Shown here: positions 33,704-43,311 of the stretch, one piece after another
Numbering within the stretch: the first letter of the stretch is position 1
Layout: each line of letters starts with the position of its first letter
Assembly (NCBI GenBank): GCA_934725855.1
Contig: CAKVCL010000001.1
Location: 124,001 to 188,000, forward strand
Reading direction: 5' to 3'
DNA from: an uncultured Cellulosilyticum sp.
GTDB taxonomy: Bacteria > Bacillota > Clostridia > Lachnospirales > Cellulosilyticaceae
DNA: 64,000 nt
The notes under the pieces: model-generated
The model's input: the letters and a program-made list of their open reading frames with translations, nothing else
What the model was told of the DNA's origin: nothing
Databases searched by the model: none
Program-made: the position numbers and the translations under genes

Positions 33704-35833
33704 TTAAATGTGTAACACACGATTTTTAATTTCTTGTGTTTTTCCTTTATTCCAGTAGTTTCCGCCTAAATAACCACATGTGCGACGAATGACATTCATC
33801 TGACTTTGGTCTTTATTATGACAGCTTGGACATTCCCACTCTAAATCATCATTAATGATCATTTCTCCTTCATAACGGCAGATATGACAGCAATCTGATT
33901 TTGTATTAAACTCTGCGTATTGAATATTATGGTAAATGAAGTTAATCATTTGTTTGAGTGCATCTAAGTTATGTTGTACGGGTGGAATTTCAATATAAGA
34001 AATGCAACCACCTGATGAAATCGGTTGAAATTGACTTTCAAAGGTTAGTTTTGAAAAAGCATCAATTTCTTCTCTTACATCGACATGATAACTATTCGTA
34101 TAGTATCCTTTATCTGTAACATCTTTAATGACACCAAATTTAGCTCGATCGATTTTAGCAAATCGATAACATAAAGATTCAGCTGGACTTCCATATAAGC
34201 CAAATCCTAAACCTGTTTCTTCTTTCCAACGTTTGGTGGCATCTGCCATATAATGCATCACTTTAAGAGCAAATGCTTCTCCTACTGGGTCTGTGTGAGA
34301 AACTCCTGTCATCAGCTTGGTTACTTCATAAAGACCGATATAGCCTAATGAAATCGTTGAATAACCATCCATTAAAAGCTTATCGATTTTCTCACCTTTT
34401 TCCAAACGTGCAATGGCACCATGCTGCCAATGAATTGGCGATTCATCAGATAGTGTGCCTAGTAACGCTTTATGACGACACATTAAAGCTTCATAGCAAA
34501 GCTCTAAGCGATTTTCTAAAAGATTCCAAAAGATTTCTTCATTGCCATTGGCAATAATTCCAATTTGAGGTAAGTTCAGGCTGACAACGCCTTGATTAAA
34601 ACGTCCCTCGAATTTATAGTTTCCTTCTTCATCTTTCCATGGGGATAAGAAAGAACGGCATCCCATACATGAGAATACATTACCTTCGTAAATTTTGCGC
34701 ATTTCTTTAGCAGAAATATAATCAGGATATAGACGTTTGGCGCTGCATGCCGCAGCAAGTTCAGTTACCTCGTCATACTTGCCCCCTTCTAATGCATTAT
34801 GTTCATGTAACACATAAATGAGTTTCGGGAAAGTCGGGGTTGTATAAATCCCTTTTTCATTTTTAATGCCTTGCAGGCGTTGTGCTAAAATCTCTTTGAC
34901 AATGAGAACGACTTCATCCACATATTCGTCCTCTTCTTCAATATTCAAGAATAACGTAACAAATGGACTTTGACCATTCGTTGTCATTAATGTGTTGATT
35001 TGATATTGAATCGTTTGTACGCCTGATTGTAATTCTTTTTTAAGGAGCGCCTCTACTGCTGCTTCACGCTGCACCTCATCTGTAATGGTACCTTCTAACA
35101 AACGTTCATATTTTTGACGACTTTTTCTAAGGTATTTTCCTAAATGTCTAATATCTACTGATTGACCACCATATTGACTACTTGCTACTTGAGCAATAAT
35201 TTGTGTCATCACTGTACAAGCCACTTGAAAACTTTTGGGTGATTCAATCATACGTCCATTAATAACTGTCCCATTATCTAACATATCTTTAATATTAATG
35301 AGGCAGCAATTAAAAATAGATTGCATAAAGTAATCCATATCATGAAAATGTAAAATACCTTCATCATGAGCTTGCACAATACGAGCTGGTAATTTCTTTC
35401 TTCTTGATATATCTTTGGATACTTCTCCTGCAATCAAATCACGTTGTGTAGATGCCATCATGGCATTTTTATTAGAATTTTCATTCATAACTTCTTCATT
35501 GGTTAATTCAATGAGTCCTAATATACTGTGATCCGTTGTATTCGTTTCTCTTTTAAAGGCTTGAATCGCACGATAGCCTTCATAAGCTTTCGCTGTCAAC
35601 TCTTGCCCATTTTCAATTAATTTTAAATAAACATAAGTTTCAATTTGAAAAATAGTAGGACTTGTTGGAAATTTTGATACAATCACGTGAATTTCTTCCG
35701 CTATCTTTTTAGCCACATCCTCATGAACAATCCCACTTCCATATTTCATCGCCTTTAAAATAGCTTCATAAATTTTAGTTTCATCAAATGCAACTTGGTT
35801 GCCGTCTCGTTTTATTACTTGCATAGTTTCCAT
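33704..35833 (-). CDS. nrdD: Anaerobic ribonucleoside-triphosphate reductase (class III)
   Basis: Oxygen-sensitive reductase that makes dNTPs from NTPs with a glycyl radical. The 709-residue protein has an N-terminal ATP-cone (MQVIKRDGNQVAFDETKIYE, about 1-95), the catalytic barrel with NCCLINI near 160 and the SPFVTLFLNI segment, and a C-terminal zinc site (CHICRYEGE and CPSCHNK) followed by the glycyl radical segment RRTCGYLGGNYWNKGK. The ATG follows ACAGGAAGATAAG. First gene of nrdD-nrdG-dut. Confidence 0.97.
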   Translation of the reverse strand: METMQVIKRDGNQVAFDETKIYEAILKAMKYGSGIVHEDVAKKIAEEIHVIVSKFPTSPTIFQIETYVYLKLIENGQELTAKAYEGYRAIQAFKRETNTTDHSILGLIELTNEEVMNENSNKNAMMASTQRDLIAGEVSKDISRRKKLPARIVQAHDEGILHFHDMDYFMQSIFNCCLINIKDMLDNGTVINGRMIESPKSFQVACTVMTQIIAQVASSQYGGQSVDIRHLGKYLRKSRQKYERLLEGTITDEVQREAAVEALLKKELQSGVQTIQYQINTLMTTNGQSPFVTLFLNIEEEDEYVDEVVLIVKEILAQRLQGIKNEKGIYTTPTFPKLIYVLHEHNALEGGKYDEVTELAAACSAKRLYPDYISAKEMRKIYEGNVFSCMGCRSFLSPWKDEEGNYKFEGRFNQGVVSLNLPQIGIIANGNEEIFWNLLENRLELCYEALMCRHKALLGTLSDESPIHWQHGAIARLEKGEKIDKLLMDGYSTISLGYIGLYEVTKLMTGVSHTDPVGEAFALKVMHYMADATKRWKEETGLGFGLYGSPAESLCYRFAKIDRAKFGVIKDVTDKGYYTNSYHVDVREEIDAFSKLTFESQFQPISSGGCISYIEIPPVQHNLDALKQMINFIYHNIQYAEFNTKSDCCHICRYEGEMIINDDLEWECPSCHNKDQSQMNVIRRTCGYLGGNYWNKGKTQEIKNRVLHI

Positions 35834-36122
35834 CTTATCTTCCTGTCTTCTTGTTTTTTTCTTTCAATATCTGCTAAAAAATATATCATCTTTTTTTTAG
35901 CTTGTCTATTGGAGAAGGTTTCTAAAACCGTGAGATAAATTTTTCTCTTGACAGGTTCACCCTTTATTTTACTTCATCCTCCTTCTACTTCATCTTGAAA
36001 CTGACACATCAAAAATTTTTTCTTTTACATTTTCCCCTCAGTTTCTTCCCTAAATCTATTCAAATATTATTTACACATTCTTAAAATCACCATAAAACCT
36101 TTGTCATTTCAAACATTCTAAA
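35834..36122. other. nrd operon upstream region
   Basis: No gene seen in this AT-rich stretch. Near the nrdD start it can form an AT-only hairpin GCTAAAAAA/TTTTTTAGC (about 35855-35883) in the mRNA leader. No clear NrdR box pair and no cobalamin riboswitch were recognised. The promoter could not be placed. Confidence 0.4.
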
Positions 36123-36167
36123 TAGAAATGGTGTCCAGCTATTACTCTATGCTGCACACCATTTCTA
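36123..36167. terminator. Terminator of the DUF1653 gene
   Basis: TAGAAATGGTGT-C-CAGC and GCTG-C-ACACCATTTCTA form a 16-bp stem with one mismatch, directly after the DUF1653 gene on the minus strand. Confidence 0.85.
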
Positions 36168-36183
36168 CTATTTTATTCTTTAT

Positions 36184-36435
36184 TTATTTTTTTACACTTT
36201 TAACTTCCACACATTCGAATCGATACTTTTGACCTGTTGGATTTTCTTTTTCTAAAGGTACTTCTTCAACAAACATCTCATAAGGTCTTACAAATAAACC
36301 ACATTCCCCATAAAGAGCCCGATATAAAACTAAGGTTTCTTGCGTTTCTGAATGCTTCACCAAATCTATAAACAAATAGTAATCTCCCTTGAAATGTCTA
36401 AAAATTTTGCCTTTATCTTGCGTAATATCTCTCAT
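36184..36435 (-). CDS. DUF1653 domain protein
   Basis: Small cytoplasmic protein (83 aa) of unknown function. It matches DUF1653 throughout: FRHFKGDYYLFIDLVKHSET, then LVLYRALYGECGLFVRPYEM, the RPxEMF signature. AGGAAGTCAAGA precedes the ATG. Lies downstream of the methyltransferase gene on the same strand with a 77-bp gap, possibly cotranscribed. Confidence 0.9.
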   Translation of the reverse strand: MRDITQDKGKIFRHFKGDYYLFIDLVKHSETQETLVLYRALYGECGLFVRPYEMFVEEVPLEKENPTGQKYRFECVEVKSVKK

Positions 36436-36512
36436 TCTTGACTTCCTCCATCCACTAATTCAATCATTTTTCCTCTTTATTTCTTCATGTATTTCCTCTA
36501 TTTCTTCTTTTA

Positions 36513-37073
36513 TTATGCCTTATCTCTAATAATGCCTACAAATAAAGGAGGATAATTCGGCCGATTATAAAATTCATGCACCAGTACCGTATATTTTTTA
36601 GAATCTACGGTTTTTAAATACTCCATTATCGCATCTTTCTCTTCAAAACCTGTATCGCCACCATGATAAATACATAGTCCCATCACCCCTTGCACTTTTA
36701 ATAATGCTAAGGCGCATTCAATTGCCTGAATACTTTCTTCCTTATGTGTGCAGATTTGATGATCGCCCCCTGGTAAATAACCAAAGTTAAACATAATCCC
36801 AGACACACTCATAGGGGCGGCATATTTTCCCATTTGGGTATGACTTTCTAAATAAACTTCTGCATGATACCCTTTTTCTTGAAGTAAGGCATTCGTACTG
36901 CAAATGGCTTCTTCTTGCACATCAAAAGCAATCACCTTTCCAGCTTCCCCTACTAATTCACAAAGAAAAGCCGTATCATTTCCTCTTCCTGCTGTGGCAT
37001 CCATGCATAAATCGCCTGGATGAATATAATGTTTCATCCAATCCTGTGCTAAACGAACGGTATTTAATTTCAT
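36513..37073 (-). CDS. YtqB/MnmM-like SAM-dependent methyltransferase
   Basis: Class I methyltransferase (186 aa) of the YtqB family, formerly called rRNA methylase; the Bacillus subtilis member has been identified as MnmM, which completes mnm5s2U at tRNA wobble position 34. SAM-binding motif DATAGRGNDTAFL (residues about 24-36), then FNFGYLPGGDH, the family's catalytic signature. The start at 37073 (MKLNTV) has GGAG 7 bases upstream; the longer frame from 37085 begins inside that site. Assignment to tRNA is by family, not shown here. Confidence 0.88.
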   Translation of the reverse strand: MKLNTVRLAQDWMKHYIHPGDLCMDATAGRGNDTAFLCELVGEAGKVIAFDVQEEAICSTNALLQEKGYHAEVYLESHTQMGKYAAPMSVSGIMFNFGYLPGGDHQICTHKEESIQAIECALALLKVQGVMGLCIYHGGDTGFEEKDAIMEYLKTVDSKKYTVLVHEFYNRPNYPPLFVGIIRDKA

Positions 37074-37328
37074 AGTTATCTCCATTCCCTGCCCCTATCA
37101 TAAAGTTTCTTATGTTTCATCCTCACTTCACCACGATAGACTTAGTTTTTATCTTCCATTTCAATTTTCGCTACTTTTCATTTCACTACAACATTTTCTA
37201 AGAACAATAGAAGCATGATTTCTTTATTATAACGACTTTTGCTTCATTAATCAAAGGTCTTATCTATATATTTTCTTAATGTATTTGTACTATACTTAAG
37301 AAAATTACATGATGGAAGGAGTTTCACT

Positions 37329-37718
37329 ATGGATTGGTTCAAAAAATTTATGACAGGACGCTATGGCACCGATCAACTTTCTCTTGCATTATTGGGATTA
37401 GGCATTCTCTTTTATCTAATTACCTTACCGATTCATTTACCTATTAAATGGCTGGGAATTATTCCTATTCTTCTTTGCTATATGCGTACATTGAGTAAAA
37501 ACATTTATAAACGTCAGCAAGAAAACTTTAAATTTATTCGCTTTTATACACCTATTCTTAAGCGCTATAACCGTCTAGTGACCCGTTTTAAAGAAAGGAA
37601 AACACATTGTTATTATAAATGTCCTAAGTGCCATCAAACCCTCAGAGTTCCAAAAGGAAAAGGCAATATTGCCATTACTTGTCCTAAATGCAAACATGTT
37701 TTTCATAAGCGCACTTAA
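37329..37718 (+). CDS. Membrane protein with C-terminal zinc ribbon
   Basis: A 129-residue protein with two hydrophobic segments (about 17-33 and 38-52) forming a membrane hairpin, a basic linker, and a C-terminal zinc ribbon with two CPKC motifs (YKCPKCHQTLRVPKGKGNI and ITCPKCKHVF), like MJ0042-type domains. Function unknown; similar proteins are common in Clostridia. Good ribosome binding site (GAAGGAG). Single gene ending in a large hairpin. Confidence 0.8.
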   Translation: MDWFKKFMTGRYGTDQLSLALLGLGILFYLITLPIHLPIKWLGIIPILLCYMRTLSKNIYKRQQENFKFIRFYTPILKRYNRLVTRFKERKTHCYYKCPKCHQTLRVPKGKGNIAITCPKCKHVFHKRT

Positions 37719-37738
37719 TTTCAAGCATTCACCAATCA

Positions 37739-37818
37739 AAAACTGTCCCTCAATCTTAAGAAAAGGCTCCTTTACTTTAGGATTATCTCCTTTTCTTAAC
37801 TGAGTGGACAGTTTTTTA
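37739..37818. terminator. Long bidirectional terminator
   Basis: AAAACTGTCC pairs with GGACAGTTTT, and inside it TTAAGAAAAGG pairs with CCTTTTCTTAA. An 80-base, nearly continuous hairpin between two convergent genes. Confidence 0.88.
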
Positions 37819-37830
37819 GTTTTAATGACC

Positions 37831-39006
37831 TTATTGGGTTTCTTTAGGCGTATGCACATGTTCATGACTGTAAGCCACTTCCCCATTAATAAAGGTATAC
37901 AAGGTGTGCGTTAAGGTTTGCATGGGATTATCATCAAAAATCGCAATATCTGCATCCTTTCCAATCTCAAGACTTCCTACTCTATTCTCTACACCACAAA
38001 TTTTAGCCGCATTAATCGTAATGGCTTTAAGCCCTTCTTCTAAACTGAGTCCATCTCGCACCGCAAATCCTGCACACTTAGGTAAATATTGCACAGGAAT
38101 CACGGGATGATCCGTTGTGATAGCAATTAGGGTGCCTTCTTTGGCGATAATCCCTGGGGTTTTAAAACTGACATTCTGAACTTCTATTTTATTACGAGTA
38201 GTTAGTGCGGGACCTACAATGGCTGCATAGCCTGATCTTGCCACTTCTTCTGGAATTAAATACCCTTCACTGCAATGATCTAATGTCATTTTTAAATCAT
38301 ATTCTTTGGCAATTCGAATGGCGGTTAAAATGTCATCTGCTCTATGCACATGGGCTTTTAAAGGAATTTCCTTCTTTAAAACAGGAATCCAAGGTTCTAA
38401 TTTGAAATCTAACTCAAAATCTTTTGCCTTAGATTCTTTTTGATCTAAATATTGTTTGGCTTTAAAAAGTTCTTCTCGTAATAAGGCGGCAATAGCCATA
38501 CGCGTACAAGGGGTCTTTTGCTGACCGCCATATTCTCTTTTAGGATTTTCTCCAAAAGCGACTTTCATAGCGGCAGGGGCTTTTAGAATGAGTTCATCAA
38601 TGACTCGGCCTTTGGTTTTCATGACCGCAAATTGTCCACCCACCACATTGGCACTTCCCGGACCTACCATAATACAGGTAATGCCTGCACGAACCGCATC
38701 ATCAAAAGCAGCATCTAATGTGTTAATGCCATCGATTGCTCTTAAATAAGGGGTCACAGGGTTAGTCATTTCATTACAATCATCCCCTTCTATCCCTTTC
38801 TTTTCTTCTGTGATGCCCACATGGCAATGGGCTTCAATAATGCCAGGCATTACCCAGCCACCCTTTGCATCAATCACCTCCATTTCAGGTGTTTCCTCTA
38901 TGTGCTCTGCAATCTGAACAATTTTGCCGCCATCAATTAAAAGACATCCCCTGTCATAGTCCTTGCCTGCCATCGTGAGGATTCTTCCATTTTTAATTAA
39001 TCTCAT
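37831..39006 (-). CDS. Amidohydrolase family protein (imidazolonepropionase/dihydroorotase-like)
   Basis: Metal-dependent hydrolase (391 aa) of the amidohydrolase superfamily; substrate not predictable. It has the start-and-end beta sandwich, the metal motif PGIIEAHCHVG, the later KAHVHRADD and LDHCSEG His motifs and the ITTDHPVIP Asp motif, and ends with the usual GKDADIAIFDDNP. The start at 39006 (MRLIKNG) has GAGGG 6 bases upstream. Single gene, divergent from prfC. Confidence 0.9.
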   Translation of the reverse strand: MRLIKNGRILTMAGKDYDRGCLLIDGGKIVQIAEHIEETPEMEVIDAKGGWVMPGIIEAHCHVGITEEKKGIEGDDCNEMTNPVTPYLRAIDGINTLDAAFDDAVRAGITCIMVGPGSANVVGGQFAVMKTKGRVIDELILKAPAAMKVAFGENPKREYGGQQKTPCTRMAIAALLREELFKAKQYLDQKESKAKDFELDFKLEPWIPVLKKEIPLKAHVHRADDILTAIRIAKEYDLKMTLDHCSEGYLIPEEVARSGYAAIVGPALTTRNKIEVQNVSFKTPGIIAKEGTLIAITTDHPVIPVQYLPKCAGFAVRDGLSLEEGLKAITINAAKICGVENRVGSLEIGKDADIAIFDDNPMQTLTHTLYTFINGEVAYSHEHVHTPKETQ

Positions 39007-39168
39007 GTTATCCCTCATTTTCTTTTCTCTTCATAATGCTTTATTATTTTCTGGTTGAGTTTAAAATATACAAGCACAAACATGCTTCGACTCAGCTTGA
39101 CAATTGCTTATGTTGGCATGATAATAAAGAAGTTAGACTTCGTAATGAATAAAATAAGGATGGTTAAT

Positions 39169-40770
39169 ATGTCAAATACAATGAATGAAATTCAAAGACG
39201 TAGAACCTTTGCCATTATTTCTCACCCCGATGCTGGTAAAACCACATTAACTGAGAAATTCCTTCTTTATGGAGGTGCCATAAGAGAAGCGGGTTCTGTT
39301 AAATCGAGACGTTCACAAAAACATGCGGTTTCTGACTGGATGGAAATTGAAAAACAAAGAGGGATTTCGGTTACATCCAGTGTTCTTCAATTTAATTATA
39401 ATAATTTTTGTATTAATATTCTTGATACCCCTGGGCATCAAGACTTCAGTGAAGATACTTATCGTACACTTGTGGCTGCAGATAGTGCGGTCATGGTCAT
39501 TGATGCTGCAAAAGGTGTGGAGGAACAAACCAAGAAACTTTTCAAAGTTTGTAAAATGCGTGGGATTCCTATCTTTACCTTCATTAATAAGATGGATGCA
39601 CACGGTAAAGATCCTTTTGAATTATTAGAGGAGCTTGAAAATGTATTAGGTATTCGTTCTTATCCAATGGATTGGCCAATTGGCAGCGGAAAAGATTTTA
39701 AAGGCGTTTATAATCGCCGTAAAAAACAAATTGAGCTGTTTGATGAAGGCAATCACGGTGAATCGATTGTTGGAGCCGTTAAAGGGGAAGTCAATGACCC
39801 ACAAATTAAGGAACTTCTTGGAGATTACTTACATCAAAAGCTTACGGATGATCTTGAACTTTTAGACGTAGCGGGAGATGCTTATGAAGAAGAACGTATT
39901 TTAAACGGTGACTTAACGCCTGTTTTCTTTGGAAGTGCCTTAACCAACTTTGGGGTTGAACCTTTCCTTGAAGCGTTCCTAGATATCACAACACCTCCTC
40001 AACCTCGTCAAAGTAATCTGGGACCAATCGAGCCGACTGAAGATTACTTCTCAGGTTTTATCTTTAAAATTCAAGCCAATATGAATCCTGCTCACAGAGA
40101 CCGTATTGCTTTCTTACGCATTTGCTCTGGTGTGTTTGAAAAAGGGATGATGGTCAACCTCGTTCAAAAAGGGAAAAAAGTCAAACTGGCTCAACCTCAA
40201 CAATTTTTAGCACAAGACCGTGCCACAGTAGATGTAGCTTATCCGGGTGATATCATTGGGATTCATGACCCAGGTATTTTCAACATTGGGGATACCCTTT
40301 GCAGTGATAACAAAAAGCTCTTCTATGAAGGCATTCCTCAATTTGCGCCAGAACACTTTATGCGTGTTTCTACGCTTAATGCTTTAAAACGTAAGCAATT
40401 TATGAAAGGGATTCTTCAACTGGCCGAAGAGGGTTCTATCCAAGTGTTTAGACCACATCTTACTGGAACCGAAGAACTCATCGTGGGTGTAGTGGGCGTG
40501 CTTCAATTTGAAGTTTTAGAATATCGACTCAAAAATGAATATGGCGTTGAGGTCAAAATGCAACGCTTACCTTATCGCTTTATCCGTTGGATTGAAGCCG
40601 ATGATTTTAATTATGATAAATTCAAAGGCTCTATGGATTCCACACTTGTTGAAACGCCAGAGGGCGAACCGGTTTTACTTTGTGAATTTGAATGGTCTAT
40701 TCGTCAAATTCAAGAACGTAATACGGATGTTGTTTTACGTGAAACCCATTTAAAATCAACTGAAGCTTAG
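39169..40770 (+). CDS. prfC: Peptide chain release factor 3
   Basis: Translational GTPase that removes RF1/RF2 from the ribosome after termination. Motifs: G1 HPDAGKTTLTEK, G2/RF3-specific RRSQKHAVSDWMEIEKQRGI, G3 DTPGHQDFSEDTYRTL, G4 NKMD. Start at 39169 (MSNTMNEIQRRRTF) follows AAGGATGG; upstream ATGs are without sites. Length 533 aa, normal for RF3. Ends in a strong terminator. Confidence 0.97.
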   Translation: MSNTMNEIQRRRTFAIISHPDAGKTTLTEKFLLYGGAIREAGSVKSRRSQKHAVSDWMEIEKQRGISVTSSVLQFNYNNFCINILDTPGHQDFSEDTYRTLVAADSAVMVIDAAKGVEEQTKKLFKVCKMRGIPIFTFINKMDAHGKDPFELLEELENVLGIRSYPMDWPIGSGKDFKGVYNRRKKQIELFDEGNHGESIVGAVKGEVNDPQIKELLGDYLHQKLTDDLELLDVAGDAYEEERILNGDLTPVFFGSALTNFGVEPFLEAFLDITTPPQPRQSNLGPIEPTEDYFSGFIFKIQANMNPAHRDRIAFLRICSGVFEKGMMVNLVQKGKKVKLAQPQQFLAQDRATVDVAYPGDIIGIHDPGIFNIGDTLCSDNKKLFYEGIPQFAPEHFMRVSTLNALKRKQFMKGILQLAEEGSIQVFRPHLTGTEELIVGVVGVLQFEVLEYRLKNEYGVEVKMQRLPYRFIRWIEADDFNYDKFKGSMDSTLVETPEGEPVLLCEFEWSIRQIQERNTDVVLRETHLKSTEA

Positions 40771-40771
40771 T

Positions 40772-40817
40772 AAAAAATAGCATCTGTTAAAGTGACTTTA
40801 ACAGATGCTATTTTTTA
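40772..40817 (+). terminator. Terminator of prfC
   Basis: AAAAAATAGCATCTGTTAAA pairs perfectly with TTTAACAGATGCTATTTTTT, a 20-bp stem with a 5-base loop, right after the stop codon. Confidence 0.95.
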
Positions 40818-40915
40818 CTATTGACCCTTTATTCTATTTCTATTTTATGTTAAAATAATCATCAAATCTTATCATATATTAAAAATTTTTATTCTAAAAG
40901 GATTAAGGTGAACCT

Positions 40916-41989
40916 ATGGAAGAGTCATTAGAACTGCTCAAAAACTGTTCTATTATTTCTACAGCTGATATTGAAGCATTACGTCAAATGATTTTACTTG
41001 ACCATCCTCTTTCTTCTGAGATGGAACGCGCTCAAGTATTTGCTGCCCTACTCCATCAGAAATTAGACGGGGTACTGGCTCTTTTTGATACGCCTGTTCA
41101 AAAGCATCTGAAGCGTACACTTATTGAGCAAACCGTCACTAAAGAAGACTTTGTGATTAATGCACTCGATATTGTTGAAACTTATGTTCATCTGGAAGAT
41201 ACTGCAAATGTGACATTGCTCACTTCATGGGTCAATCAATTCCAAGAAACCCCTTTATCCGAAGAGACTATTTTATCTCTTACGAAGCATCTTGCCCCAC
41301 TTCCTACTTCTGATACTTTTCCTCAACTTCAAGAAGGTTCAAAAATAGAGTCTACTCAAATCCCTCTTACTCATTTAAAACTTTCTATCTCTATTGTAAA
41401 GCTTGCAACTTGCGGTTTAATCGCTTTTGTGGGTATAATGGGAATTTTTCATCTCTCTTTTTCTAAAACATCACGCCTTAGAGAAGAAGTTTTTACTAAA
41501 CAGTCTTCCTTAGAAGTTGCTTTACCCATTTCTGTTGAACTTAGGAGTGCAGCAAACTACCTTCAAAGTCATTTGCAATATAAACCCGTTAATGAAACCA
41601 AACTTAAGAACTGGCTTTTAAACAAACAGTCTCTTTTAGCTACTGAGCCATATTTTACTGCTTTCCTTAAAACGGCTGAAAACTACAACATTAATCCTTT
41701 GCTTTTGTTTGCCATTACAGGGCAAGAACAAAATTTTGTACCCATTAGTCATGAATCCGCCAAAAAAATAGCCAACAATCCATTTAATCTTTATGGCAGT
41801 TGGCAAGACTATAATACAAGTATTGAAGATGCAACACAAATTGTTGCACGTACCGTTATTCACTTGGGGAAAAATTGTCCTAATGACCAAGATCAAATTG
41901 CATGGATTAATCGTGAATATGCCGCTGATCCTAACTGGTCACAAGGCGTTTCTTACTTTTTAAATGAACTTGAAAAGGCTACTTCTTAA
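40916..41989 (+). CDS. Membrane-anchored glucosaminidase/lysozyme-like protein
   Basis: A 357-residue protein with a cytoplasmic N-terminal part (about 1-150), a single transmembrane helix (about 155-178) and an extracellular C-terminal domain. The latter resembles endo-beta-N-acetylglucosaminidase (LytG/FlgJ-like) domains: NINPLLLFAITGQEQNF with a Glu in the usual catalytic position, followed by NNPFNLYGSW. The N-terminal part is helical and unassigned. Internal rather than N-terminal membrane anchoring is uncommon for cell-wall hydrolases. Good ribosome binding site (AAGGTGAACCT). Its end overlaps the ferredoxin gene on the opposite strand by 11 bp. Confidence 0.65.
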   Translation: MEESLELLKNCSIISTADIEALRQMILLDHPLSSEMERAQVFAALLHQKLDGVLALFDTPVQKHLKRTLIEQTVTKEDFVINALDIVETYVHLEDTANVTLLTSWVNQFQETPLSEETILSLTKHLAPLPTSDTFPQLQEGSKIESTQIPLTHLKLSISIVKLATCGLIAFVGIMGIFHLSFSKTSRLREEVFTKQSSLEVALPISVELRSAANYLQSHLQYKPVNETKLKNWLLNKQSLLATEPYFTAFLKTAENYNINPLLLFAITGQEQNFVPISHESAKKIANNPFNLYGSWQDYNTSIEDATQIVARTVIHLGKNCPNDQDQIAWINREYAADPNWSQGVSYFLNELEKATS

Positions 41990-42167
41990 CAGGACTAACC
42001 GCTTGAATCACCTGTCTCCAGCAGCGGCTTACACATAAGCCGCACCCTATACACTGTTTTTTATCAATCACATAAGGGTTTCCTTTAGAAATACAATGTT
42101 TGGGGCAAATGGTTTTACATGCTCCACAAGCCACGCAGCCTTCCGTTATGATATATTGTTTCTTCAT
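41979..42167 (-). CDS. Ferredoxin, 2[4Fe-4S] type
   Basis: Small electron carrier (62 aa) with two cluster motifs, CVACGACKTICPKHC and CIGCGLCVSRC, the second followed by W instead of P. The start at 42167 follows AAAGGAT; an upstream in-frame ATG at 42254 lies within pflX. It starts 17 bases after the pflX-like radical SAM gene and may supply its electrons. The 3' end overlaps the convergent gene at 40916-41989. Confidence 0.88.
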   Translation of the reverse strand: MKKQYIITEGCVACGACKTICPKHCISKGNPYVIDKKQCIGCGLCVSRCWRQVIQAVSPVKK

Positions 42168-42183
42168 GGTATATCCTTTCTCG

Positions 42184-43164
42184 TTAAACCCCCTCCCCAT
42201 TAAAAAGAGGAATAAAACTTTCTTTTGCTGTTTCTCCTTCTTGAATAAAGCCATTTTCTAATCCTAACTCTAAGGCAAAATCAATCAAACGATTGTAGGC
42301 CTTTTTAGTTACCTTTCGATTGAGTTCTGGATAAGGTGCAACTTGTTCTAAAGGTGTGTACTGATTCATTAAACTCACCCAAATCTTATGCCCAAACGTT
42401 TCTAATAAGTGTCTCACCACAGCTTTTGAATCCATAAGTTGTCCTGGAAGCATTAAATGACGGACAATGACCCCTTTTTGAATGATGCCCTCTTCATCTA
42501 GCTGAACCTCTCCTACTTGACGCAGCATTTCAGCAACCCCTTTAGAAGCATATTCAAAATAATGGGGCGCGTTAGAATATTTAAGAGCTAATGCTTCGTC
42601 CACGTATTTAAAATCTGGCAAGTAAACTTGTACCAATCCTTCTAAAGCCTTAAGCGTTTCCACCTTTTCATAACCACTGCAATTATAAACGACTGGTATA
42701 TAAAGACCTTGTTTCTTTGCTATTTTTAATGCTTCTATAATTTGAAGGGTATAATGAGTTGGGGTCACTAAATTAATATTATGCGCCCCCTGCTCTTGAA
42801 GCTCTATAAATATCTGAGCTAATCTTTGAATGGAAATTGCCTTTCCTGTCTCACCGTGTGCCAAATGATAATTTTGACAAAATACGCAGCCCATGGTACA
42901 TCCTGAAAAAAACACAGCACCAGACCCCTTGCTCCCTGATACGCAAGGTTCCTCCCAATGATGCAAAGCTGCTCTTCCCACGACAAGCTGGACACTTTCA
43001 TGACAATACCCCATCTTGCCTTCTTCTCTATTCACACCGCATGCTCTAGGGCATAATGTACATGCTTTTAATGTTAACTGCTCACTCACCTCATCAATTG
43101 CAATGCCACATTGTTTGGCAAATTGGTCTTTTTCAAAAAAGGCTCTAATTGCTGTTTCATCCAT
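42184..43164 (-). CDS. PflX-like radical SAM protein
   Basis: Radical SAM enzyme (326 aa) of the uncharacterised PflX group (COG1313), related to pyruvate formate-lyase activases. The N-terminal CTLCPRACGVNREEGKMGYC Cys motif is typical of this group, and the radical SAM cluster motif is CTMGCVFCQN (CxxxCxxC). Its real substrate is unknown. It forms a two-gene operon with the ferredoxin gene downstream. Confidence 0.88.
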   Translation of the reverse strand: MDETAIRAFFEKDQFAKQCGIAIDEVSEQLTLKACTLCPRACGVNREEGKMGYCHESVQLVVGRAALHHWEEPCVSGSKGSGAVFFSGCTMGCVFCQNYHLAHGETGKAISIQRLAQIFIELQEQGAHNINLVTPTHYTLQIIEALKIAKKQGLYIPVVYNCSGYEKVETLKALEGLVQVYLPDFKYVDEALALKYSNAPHYFEYASKGVAEMLRQVGEVQLDEEGIIQKGVIVRHLMLPGQLMDSKAVVRHLLETFGHKIWVSLMNQYTPLEQVAPYPELNRKVTKKAYNRLIDFALELGLENGFIQEGETAKESFIPLFNGEGV

Positions 43165-43256
43165 TTGTCATTCTCCTTATTTCATCTCATTTGTTTGTAA
43201 ATTGTCACATTATGCAATTATTCTCAAAACCTTGTAGCTATTATACACTTTATTCT

Positions 43257-43276
43257 TAAATTATGCTATAATGACA
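43257..43276 (+). promoter_or_regulatory. Extended -10 promoter of the MATE gene
   Basis: TATGCTATAATGACAG contains TGCTATAAT, a perfect extended -10 element, about 40 bases before the chosen start. It overlaps the first in-frame ATG region, supporting the later start at 43312. Confidence 0.6.
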
Positions 43277-43311
43277 GAATGACAATTATTAATGCAAAGG
43301 AACTGATCATC

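Noticed and set aside
35834..36122. NrdR boxes or cobalamin riboswitch before nrdD
   Set aside because: No pair of NrdR-like palindromes and no cobalamin box were visible.
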